Shown: positions 1 through 5,750 of the stretch, piece by piece | Numbering within the stretch: the first letter of the stretch is position 1 | Layout of the letters: the number at the start of each line of letters is the position of its first letter | Origin: an uncultured Streptococcus sp. | Lineage (GTDB): Bacteria; Bacillota; Bacilli; Lactobacillales; Streptococcaceae | Length of the DNA stretch: 9,497 nt | Assembly (NCBI RefSeq): GCF_959025735.1 | Contig: NZ_CAUFJQ010000075.1 | Location: 1-9,497 of the forward strand | Direction of reading: 5' to 3' | Notes under the pieces: generated by a model | Told to the model about the DNA's origin: nothing | Seen by the model: only the letters and a program-made list of their open reading frames with translations | The model's database searches: none | Position numbers and translations under genes: made by a program

Positions 1-1451
1 TGCTCTCCTTCTACCCGCTTGTAGGCAAAAACCTTGTCTGCTGCGTCCACCAATTCATAATCAGCAGTCACAAGCCAAGGATACTCTTTTCTCAAAGCAA
101 TGAGGACTTGGTAGGTATAGAAAATAGAGTCTGGATCTGCTAGGGCAGCCTCCACATTGATCTCTTTGTAGTTTGGGTTGACCGCAAGCCATGGACGACC
201 TGTCGTAAAACCGGCTTCTGCTTCATCATTCCACTGCATCGGTGTCCGAGCATTGTCCCGACCAATATGGCGGATTTGATCCATGATCACTTCGAGTGGC
301 ACGCCTTTTTCTAAGGCTTCATGAGCATAGTTGATCGACTCGATATCTTCTACGTCCTCAAGGCTCTTAAATGGATAATTGGTCATCCCGATTTCTTCCC
401 CTTGATAAATATAAGGAGTTCCCTTCATCAAGTGAAGCAGAATCGCTAAAGCCTTGGCAGATTTGACACGATAGTCCCCATCATCCCCCCAAGTGGACAC
501 AATCCGTGGCAAATCGTGGTTGTTCCAAAAGAGGGAATTCCAGCCTTCCTCTTCTCCCAATTCCGTCTGCCACTTGGTGAAAATTTCCTTCAATTTAGGC
601 ACATCCAATTCCTTAGCGTAGTGCCACTTTGGTTGACCCGGTTGGTATTGAAGGCCGATGTGTTCAAATTGGAAAACCATGGACAATTCTTGATTTTTCG
701 GATTGGAGTATTGCTTGGCAATCTCTGGAGTTGCTCCCCAAGTTTCTCCCACTGTGAGCAGATCCTTATCGCCAAAGGTCGCTTGATTCATTTCCTTCAA
801 GTAAGGATGGAGCATGGGACCATTGCTGATGATTTCCTGATCTGGAATCTTACCGATCATATCGATCACATCCATACGGAAGCCACCAATTCCCTTGTCA
901 ATCCAGAAATTCATCATGTCATAGATCTGATGACGGAGCTCCCCGTTTTCCCAGTTAAGGTCTGGTTGCTTCTTACTAAAGTTATGCAGGTAGTATTGAC
1001 CTGAAGCTTCATCGAACTCCCAAGCAGAGCCACTAAAAGCTGAAATAATGCCATTGGGCTCATCGCGCCAAATATAGAAATCCCGCTTTGGACTGTCTGG
1101 ATGTTCACGCGCCTCGATAAACCAAGCATGCTCATCAGAGGTATGGTTGACCACCAAGTCCATAATGATTTTGATCTTGCGTTTCTGACCTTCTGCGATC
1201 AATTCTTCCATATCTTCCATGGTACCAAAGATGGAGGCAATATCCTCGTAATCCGAGATGTCATAGCCGTTATCATCCATGGGACTCTTGTAGACTGGTG
1301 AGAGCCAGATGGCTGTAATCCCTAGCTTTTCCAGATAGTCTAGCTTGCTCGTGATCCCCTTGAGATCCCCGATGCCATCGCCATTACTATCCTTGAAACT
1401 TTTTGGATAAACTTGGTAAATTACGGCGTTATGCCACCATTTTTGTTCCAT
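1..1451 (-). CDS. dexB: Glucan 1,6-alpha-glucosidase (GH13), 3' end cut by window
   Basis: This cytoplasmic enzyme should release glucose from the non-reducing end of isomalto-oligosaccharides and short dextrans by cleaving alpha-1,6 bonds. I read 483 codons from the ATG at 1451; family members are about 535 residues, so roughly the last 50 are outside the window. The protein begins MEQKWWHNAVIYQVYPKSF, as in streptococcal DexB. The GH13 catalytic residues are present: nucleophile D194 in GFRMDVID, acid/base E236 in TVGETWG, and stabiliser D313 in NNHDLPR, the same numbers as in Streptococcus mutans DexB. Other GH13 motifs are MDLVVNHTSDEH and GRDNARTPMQW. No signal peptide is seen. The start is fixed by AAGGAG (complement of 1460-1465), 8 nt before the ATG. 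It lies 68 bp after the GH31 gene with its own promoter and no terminator between. A related GH13_31 oligo-1,6-glucosidase or trehalose-6-phosphate hydrolase is the alternative, but the match to DexB is close. Confidence 0.93.
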   Translation of the reverse strand, partial: MEQKWWHNAVIYQVYPKSFKDSNGDGIGDLKGITSKLDYLEKLGITAIWLSPVYKSPMDDNGYDISDYEDIASIFGTMEDMEELIAEGQKRKIKIIMDLVVNHTSDEHAWFIEAREHPDSPKRDFYIWRDEPNGIISAFSGSAWEFDEASGQYYLHNFSKKQPDLNWENGELRHQIYDMMNFWIDKGIGGFRMDVIDMIGKIPDQEIISNGPMLHPYLKEMNQATFGDKDLLTVGETWGATPEIAKQYSNPKNQELSMVFQFEHIGLQYQPGQPKWHYAKELDVPKLKEIFTKWQTELGEEEGWNSLFWNNHDLPRIVSTWGDDGDYRVKSAKALAILLHLMKGTPYIYQGEEIGMTNYPFKSLEDVEDIESINYAHEALEKGVPLEVIMDQIRHIGRDNARTPMQWNDEAEAGFTTGRPWLAVNPNYKEINVEAALADPDSIFYTYQVLIALRKEYPWLVTADYELVDAADKVFAYKRVEGE

Positions 1452-1473
1452 TTTTTCTTCTCCTTTATGATTG

Positions 1474-1515
1474 TGAAATCATTTTCATCATACAAAAATA
1501 GGGGTGAAATTGCAA
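1474..1515 (-). promoter_or_regulatory. dexB promoter with overlapping cre-like box
   Basis: Read on the minus strand, a -35 box TTGCAA (1510-1515), a 17-nt spacer and a -10 box TATGAT (1487-1492) precede dexB. A near-palindrome TGAAAATGATTTCA (1474-1487) starts at the last base of the -10 box and covers the expected start of transcription near 1480. It fits the CcpA cre consensus TGWAANCGNTNWCA except that the central C is T. A bound CcpA at this place would be expected to repress. The promoter geometry is seen in the sequence; CcpA control is inferred. Confidence 0.7.
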
Positions 1516-1519
1516 GAAT

Positions 1520-3751
1520 TTAAAAGTCTTCATTCTCTTCACTGGAATAAATCACTTCAAAGAGACGTTGGCGCAAGCCTTCCTCCAAAGGCGTGATGAC
1601 CTTCATCAACTGTTTCCAATCCTTGGCTCTTGAACAAGCCGCAAATAATTCATTTTTCCTATCGTAGGCCAGGTTGGCAGATTTTAGGAGCTCAAACATC
1701 CGATCTTCTTTGGCAATCGGACGCGATTGCAGCTCACCCATCGCAATTTCCTGACTTTGATTGTCCACTATGATAGGGTCCGTCTCAAAGGTATGGAGCA
1801 AGAAACGGTGCTGTCTCTTTTCAGGAAGCAAGGCTAGATCACCTGTTAAATCCAGACTAATCTTTCTTTCATCCCAATCGACTGTTAGGCGGGTTTCAAC
1901 CTTACTAGCTCCTTCTCCTTCGACGAGTACGAAGGAACGATTGTCACCTGGGAAGAGATGCCAGTCCAGCATTTCTGGAAGGTCCACTCCTGTCTGTGCT
2001 TGTGCATCCATAGGGATGATAGCTCCCGCACGTGCAAAGACTGGAATATCCTGGCTGGTCCTAAAGACCGTAAGCTTGCCTCTTCCTTCATACTTCCAAT
2101 CATGGAAGAAATCGTACCAAACGCCGTCTGGGAACCAAACGCTCACAGAAGCACTATGAAAGACAGGATCCAGCGCTTCGGTAATTGGTGCCACCATGAG
2201 TTCACTGCCAAAGAAATATTGATTCTTCGCTTCATAAGCCTCTTCTTTGTTTGGGTAGTGGTAATAGAGGGGTTGAACCAAGGGCAGCCCTTCTTCGTGC
2301 GTTGCCACATTCATAGTGTAGAGATAAGGCAGTAAGCTATGGCGCAGGCGCAAATACTGCTTCATCCAGCGACAGGTCTCAGGAGAGTAAAACCACGGTT
2401 CCTTGCTGTTAAAGGCATTACAAGAACTATGAAGACGATTGATCGGGCTAAAAACCCCAAACTGCAACCAGCGAAGAGCCAAGTCTTCATCATAGTAGCC
2501 CCGCATATGGCCACCGATATCATGACTCCACCAGGTGTAGCCGATATTAGAAGCTGTGCTAGTAAAATAGGGTTGGAAGGCTAGGGATTCCCAAGTCACA
2601 ATAGTGTCCCCTGAAAAACCAATCGGATACCGATGGCTGCCAGGACCCCCATAACGCGATAAGATGAGACCAGCTTGGCCTTTTCGACAATTGTCTAGAT
2701 AATGATAGTGATTTAACAACCAAAGGGGATCCATCTTGCCATGACTACCTTGCTGCCAATCAATCCACCAAAAGTCCACTCCTTGATCTTCCAAAGGATG
2801 GTGGACATCTTCGAAATAAGCTTCGCGAAAGGCTGGACTATAAAAGTCAAAGCTAGCTGCTTCTTCTTTTTCAGCATCCAGTCCCAAGCGTTTTGCGACC
2901 ATGGGATAAGCATCTTCGAAGGCGCGAATTCCATCTGCCGGATGGACATTTAAGGTTACCTTTAAACCACGCTCATGCAGGCCATTTAAGAAGGCAACTG
3001 GATCAGGAATCAAATCCCGGTTCCAACTATAGCCAGTCCAACCACTTCCAAAGCGAGCAGGAATCGCCGTCTTGTGCCAGTCCATATCGATCACACTGAC
3101 TGCAAGAGGCACCCCTTCTGCTTTGAACCGATCCATCAAATCTGTGTACTCCTGACTGGTATAAGGCCAATAGCGACTCCACCAGTTTCCCAGAGCATAA
3201 CGTGGCAAGAGTGGGGGCTGTCCTGTCAGATGGTAAAAATCTTTTAAGGCGCCTAGATAATCGCGCCCATAACCGAAGAAATACAGATCCACTTCTGGAT
3301 AGGACCGTGCTCTAAATCCGCTTTCGACATCATACAAGTAGGAATTGGAATCGTCCAAAAGAGCATAGCCGGCCTTGCTCAAGATCCCATCTTCCAACTC
3401 CATAGCTCCATCGACCTCGTCAAGCGTCCGACTGGTCCCCTTTAAGGTCTCCGGCTGATCTCCATAGTGCCACCTGCTCCCATAGACTGCATACTGACCC
3501 TTGAGCTCAATAAAAAGCCGATCCGGGGCAAAAGGTCCTTTTTCAAAATGGAGGTGGAGATGCTCTGTATGAATATCGAGAACAGCTTCTGTCTCTACGA
3601 CCTCACAGGCAACAGGGCCAAAATCTCGATTTTGTACAACTTGCGTCTGACCATCTTCAAAAACACCATCTTCTGAGTATTCCAAGCGCACCAAAGATTC
3701 CGTTAATACGGAGATCCGATAGTTTTCTCCCTCTATCACTGGTCCTGCCAT
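1520..3751 (-). CDS. Glycoside hydrolase family 31 alpha-glucosidase
   Basis: The protein has 743 residues and probably releases alpha-linked glucose, or another alpha-glycoside, inside the cell; there is no signal peptide or membrane segment. The N-terminal part (about 1-175) is the GH31 beta-sandwich, followed by a (beta/alpha)8 barrel (about 180-510) and C-terminal beta domains. The retaining nucleophile is D331 in WWIDWQQG and the likely acid/base is D382 in GFSGDTIVTW; further GH31 marks are VSVIDMDWH (218-226) and WWSHDIGGHMRG (407-418). The last 63 residues (681-743) look mostly helical and highly charged, after the usual beta domains. The ATG at 3751 has GAGGAGG (complement of 3760-3766) 8 nt upstream. 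It lies upstream of dexB on the same strand, which suggests joint use of alpha-glucans or isomalto/malto-oligosaccharides, and it has a cre-type promoter. The exact substrate cannot be read from the sequence; alpha-xylosidase or alpha-galactosidase-type activities also occur in GH31. Confidence 0.9.
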   Translation of the reverse strand: MAGPVIEGENYRISVLTESLVRLEYSEDGVFEDGQTQVVQNRDFGPVACEVVETEAVLDIHTEHLHLHFEKGPFAPDRLFIELKGQYAVYGSRWHYGDQPETLKGTSRTLDEVDGAMELEDGILSKAGYALLDDSNSYLYDVESGFRARSYPEVDLYFFGYGRDYLGALKDFYHLTGQPPLLPRYALGNWWSRYWPYTSQEYTDLMDRFKAEGVPLAVSVIDMDWHKTAIPARFGSGWTGYSWNRDLIPDPVAFLNGLHERGLKVTLNVHPADGIRAFEDAYPMVAKRLGLDAEKEEAASFDFYSPAFREAYFEDVHHPLEDQGVDFWWIDWQQGSHGKMDPLWLLNHYHYLDNCRKGQAGLILSRYGGPGSHRYPIGFSGDTIVTWESLAFQPYFTSTASNIGYTWWSHDIGGHMRGYYDEDLALRWLQFGVFSPINRLHSSCNAFNSKEPWFYSPETCRWMKQYLRLRHSLLPYLYTMNVATHEEGLPLVQPLYYHYPNKEEAYEAKNQYFFGSELMVAPITEALDPVFHSASVSVWFPDGVWYDFFHDWKYEGRGKLTVFRTSQDIPVFARAGAIIPMDAQAQTGVDLPEMLDWHLFPGDNRSFVLVEGEGASKVETRLTVDWDERKISLDLTGDLALLPEKRQHRFLLHTFETDPIIVDNQSQEIAMGELQSRPIAKEDRMFELLKSANLAYDRKNELFAACSRAKDWKQLMKVITPLEEGLRQRLFEVIYSSEENEDF

Positions 3752-3817
3752 TTGTCTGTCCTCCTCTTTTTATAGGGCATCTGACTCGCCCTCTTTTCAT
3801 CTGCTTCGCCTCACAAA

Positions 3818-3829
3818 GTAAGCGCTTAC
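3818..3829. promoter_or_regulatory. cre-like CcpA operator of the GH31 gene
   Basis: GTAAGCGCTTAC is a perfect 12-bp palindrome that fits the core of the cre consensus TGWAANCGNTNWCA, including the central CG. It starts 7 bp past the -10 box of the GH31 promoter, so it covers about +1 to +12 of the expected transcript. The arrangement is close to that of the dexB promoter, which supports common carbon-catabolite repression. Binding by CcpA is inferred from the motif. Confidence 0.78.
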
Positions 3830-3835
3830 GATTTT

Positions 3836-3864
3836 ACTATAGCACTCAAAAAAAGGCCTGTCAA
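3836..3864 (-). promoter_or_regulatory. GH31 gene promoter, -35 inside a terminator stem
   Basis: On the minus strand a consensus -35 TTGACA (3859-3864), a 17-nt spacer (3842-3858) and TATAGT (3836-3841), the latter preceded by TGC as an extended -10, form a strong sigma-A-type promoter. The -35 box lies inside the terminator hairpin of the upstream CPBP gene, and the terminator's T run forms part of the spacer. Confidence 0.8.
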
Positions 3865-3881
3865 CACTTGACAGAGCCTTT
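3848..3881 (-). terminator. Rho-independent terminator of the CPBP gene
   Basis: The stem is formed by 3852-3864 and 3868-3881: 13 base pairs with one bulged base (3875) and a 3-nt loop (3865-3867). On the minus strand it is followed by a run of seven T (complement of 3848-3854). It begins about 18 bp after the CPBP stop codon. The same hairpin holds the -35 box of the next promoter. Confidence 0.85.
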
Positions 3882-3898
3882 CCTAAAATTTTATAAAA

Positions 3899-4657
3899 TC
3901 AACTTCCCCAATGGATCAAGAGATACATGAGACTCGAGTCAAACATATCTGCCAAGGTATGCATGAGGAAAAATGGCAAGAGATTCTTGACGACTTTCTT
4001 GTACATGAAGTAATAAAAGAGTCCATAAATGACGCCAATCACAAAGGCCCAGAGAAGCCCTTGATAGGTGTGGAAGGAAAAGCGGATCAGGGTTGAAAAG
4101 GCCAGCGCCTTCCACTTGTTCTTCTCACTTACCGAAGTCATTAAGCCCAAAAAGAAAAATTCTTCATAAAATCCATTGAGTAATCCATAAGCAATTGCCA
4201 TGGGACTCAGAGCCATGAACTTATGGAGGATCTGCATAGGATCGATAAAAGGCCAAAGACTCGGACTTAGGTAATTGTATTCACCCGAAACTGTTGAGAT
4301 TACATCCCCAAAAAGTCCCATCGCTGCAAAGAGCAAAGGCACCCAGATCAAGGTGGACCACTTGAAGCGGATCGGCAATTGTTTAAAATCAAAGCGACGG
4401 AGCAGCAAGTAAAGAAGGGCTAGAGCCAGCAAGATCAATTGCAAGGTCATGTTGCTCGAATAAGCAGCTCCTTCACTTGCAGTATTGCTACTGCTTGTGG
4501 TTACTGCAGTCTGCGCGACTGGCTGAAAACTGGCTAAAAACAGCTGGGTCGAGCGGATAATGAATTGCCCAAAGAGAATGACCGTCACAATGCCAATATC
4601 AAACCATTTGAGCTCTTTCAAGGGCTGTTTGGGTCGTATTCTATCAAAAAATGTCAT
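3899..4657 (-). CDS. CPBP-family (Abi-type) intramembrane protease-like protein
   Basis: The protein has 252 residues and is a multi-pass membrane protein, with hydrophobic segments near 20-40, 71-87, 103-120, 150-172, 186-218 and 225-248. The CPBP (CAAX protease and bacteriocin-processing) motifs are visible: a di-glutamate in FYEEFFFLG (E165, E166), FSFH with H196, and HTLAD with H233 and D237. These residues would form the metal-type active site in the membrane. The first motif is usually EExxxR; here the arginine place is L170. A polar Ser/Thr/Asn-rich stretch (48-70) separates the first two membrane segments. The start ATG has AAGGA upstream (complement of about 4664-4669). It is monocistronic, between a terminator at 4749-4768 and its own at 3848-3881. 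Family members act in prenyl-protein-like processing, peptide pheromone handling or bacteriocin self-immunity; no neighbouring bacteriocin gene is seen, so the role here is unknown. Confidence 0.85.
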   Translation of the reverse strand: MTFFDRIRPKQPLKELKWFDIGIVTVILFGQFIIRSTQLFLASFQPVAQTAVTTSSSNTASEGAAYSSNMTLQLILLALALLYLLLRRFDFKQLPIRFKWSTLIWVPLLFAAMGLFGDVISTVSGEYNYLSPSLWPFIDPMQILHKFMALSPMAIAYGLLNGFYEEFFFLGLMTSVSEKNKWKALAFSTLIRFSFHTYQGLLWAFVIGVIYGLFYYFMYKKVVKNLLPFFLMHTLADMFDSSLMYLLIHWGS

Positions 4658-4702
4658 CTTTCATCCTTCTATTCCCACAATGGAAGTATTTTTGTTTCTT
4701 TT

Positions 4703-4725
4703 ACTTTAGCAATCATTGCTTAAAG
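4703..4725 (-). promoter_or_regulatory. Possible CPBP gene promoter with overlapping inverted repeat
   Basis: On the minus strand TGC followed by TAAAGT (complement of 4703-4708) resembles an extended -10 box; no good -35 is seen at 17 nt. It is overlapped by the near-palindrome 4704-4725, CTTTAAGCAAT-G-ATTGCTAAAG, in which one arm has one extra A. Such symmetry over a -10 box would suit an operator. The regulator is unknown. Confidence 0.4.
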
Positions 4726-4744
4726 AAGAGTTAACCGAGAGGAG

Positions 4745-4957
4745 AAAAAAACGACCTTTCGGCCGTTTTATTTTATATTGAAGACAACGTAATCTTAAAA
4801 TCTTTCCTTAGGTGAGGACGGACGTCAGCGAACTTCTTTGAAGTTCCATGACTTAGTTTTGAGCCTCTTCGCTTTTTAATTTATAGTCTCAAAACTCCCG
4901 AGTGTTTGAAACAATCATGTTTCAAACACTTTTCTCACAGCGGAAAGTTTCAGTATA
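4745..4957 (-). ncRNA. Putative small structured RNA or small repeat element
   Basis: No protein gene is seen between 4658 and 5075. Three stem-loops lie one after the other. A at 4824-4852 has an inner 7-bp stem GAACTTC/GAAGTTC with a TTT loop and outer GTCA/TGAC. B pairs 4855-4863 with 4888-4896, 9 bp around a 24-nt loop. C pairs 4901-4913 with 4918-4930, 13 perfect bp with a 4-nt loop. On the minus strand a -10-like TATACT (complement of 4952-4957) lies before them and the U-tailed terminator 4749-4768 after them, which would give a transcript of about 200 nt. The -35 is weak. On the plus strand hairpin C is followed by TTTT and could itself end a transcript. I cannot name an RNA family. 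A dispersed streptococcal repeat is the main alternative. Confidence 0.35.
4749..4768 (-). terminator. Terminator hairpin, copy 1, with U tail
   Basis: Read on the minus strand, AAAACGGCC-GAAA-GGTCGTTTT folds into a 9-bp stem, with one G-U pair and a GAAA tetraloop, and is followed by three more T. On the plus strand the same place gives an A-C mismatch, so the minus direction is the better terminator. It would stop transcripts from the intergenic region or read-through from the potassium-transport operon before the CPBP gene. A 20-nt identical copy lies at 5045-5064. Confidence 0.75.
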
Positions 4958-5043
4958 TTGTTGATTCATTTTAAAAATTAAAAATCACTTTTCTGCAGAA
5001 TCACTTAACTTATTTTATTTTAAAAATAGGTTATCAACATTCT

Positions 5044-5065
5044 GAAACGACCTTTCGGCCGTTTC
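5044..5065 (-). terminator. Terminator-like hairpin, copy 2, after the RCK gene
   Basis: On the minus strand GAAACGGCC-GAAA-GGTCGTTTC forms a 9-bp stem with a GAAA tetraloop, 11 bp after the stop codon of the RCK-domain gene. The core 5045-5064 is identical to 4749-4768. Unlike copy 1 it is followed by AGAATG rather than a T run, so it may stop polymerase poorly or protect the 3' end of the message. Confidence 0.6.
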
Positions 5066-5075
5066 CATTACACTA

Positions 5076-5741
5076 TTAGTCTAACAAATCTTGGATTCTA
5101 TCTAAATATTGGCTGTCTGTCACTGCCATCACGCGCACCCCTTCAGGCCAGATAAAGTCGGGACCAATCTGAATATGAAGCGGTTGGTCTTCCGCATCTC
5201 GATAGCCGATAATATTGAGATGGTACTCCTCTCTGACAGCCAAGTCTTGAAGGCTTTTACCTACCCAGCTTGCTGGAACCGTGAACTCGGCTACCACCAC
5301 TGCTTCATCCAACTGGAAAACTTCAATCCCGTGTTGGAAGAGGATCATCTTAGCGAGAGACATCCCCGCTTCTACCTCTGGTAGGATGACCAAATCAGCC
5401 CCAATCTTCTCAAGGACTTCCTTGGTCACTTCATTCTTGACCTTGGCAATGACGTGCTCGACGCCAAGGGCCTTACAGTGCATGACCGCCAGCACACTGG
5501 ACTCCAAGTTTTCTCCCGTCGCGATCACGACTGTGTCACAGTTCCCAATATCTGCCGCATCCAAGAGGTCCATTTCCGTAATGTCTCCAACAATCCCAGT
5601 TGTAATCATGGATTCATACTGGTTGATCACATCTGCGTGATCGTCAATTGCAATGATATCCACATCCTGGTCCTGCAAGGTTTTTAAAACGCTCTGTCCA
5701 AAGATTCCTAATCCTAAAATTCCAATGGTTCGATTCGCCAT
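5076..5741 (-). CDS. TrkA/KtrA-type RCK potassium-uptake regulator, CabP-like
   Basis: This 221-residue cytoplasmic protein is the gating subunit of a Trk/Ktr potassium uptake system. The N-terminal RCK domain (about 1-135) is a Rossmann fold with the dinucleotide-binding glycines GLGIFG (10-15) and an acidic pair D33/D34 at the end of the second strand, suited to NAD(H) or ATP/ADP. The C-terminal RCK_C domain (about 138-219) carries FTVPASWVGKSL and NIIGYRD, the type of domain that binds c-di-AMP in related proteins. Size and context match streptococcal CabP, which binds c-di-AMP and controls its TrkH partner in pneumococcus; that role is inferred here. The start ATG has AGGAGA 7 nt upstream, which overlaps the TAG stop of trkH. 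The 9-bp gap suggests translational coupling and balanced subunit amounts. It is the last gene of the operon. Confidence 0.93.
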   Translation of the reverse strand: MANRTIGILGLGIFGQSVLKTLQDQDVDIIAIDDHADVINQYESMITTGIVGDITEMDLLDAADIGNCDTVVIATGENLESSVLAVMHCKALGVEHVIAKVKNEVTKEVLEKIGADLVILPEVEAGMSLAKMILFQHGIEVFQLDEAVVVAEFTVPASWVGKSLQDLAVREEYHLNIIGYRDAEDQPLHIQIGPDFIWPEGVRVMAVTDSQYLDRIQDLLD

Positions 5742-5750
5742 GAGTTTCTC

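Noticed and set aside
516..1301. Complete open frames on both strands inside the dexB region.
   Set aside because: The minus-strand frame of dexB runs unbroken from 1451 to the window edge with all GH13 motifs; the others overlap it and have no support.
1761..2584. Open frames on the plus strand opposite the GH31 gene.
   Set aside because: They lack ribosome sites and recognisable domains and lie fully antisense to a well-supported enzyme gene; they are by-products of its codon use.
4793..4806. CiaR-type direct repeat (TTTAAG-N5-TTTAAG) that would mark a cia-dependent small RNA.
   Set aside because: Only a single TTTAAG half-site is seen on the minus strand; the second half at the required spacing is absent.
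4901..4930. GTTTGAAAC-type sequence resembling part of a streptococcal CRISPR repeat.
   Set aside because: It occurs once as a 13-bp hairpin, with no regularly spaced repeats or spacers and no cas gene nearby.
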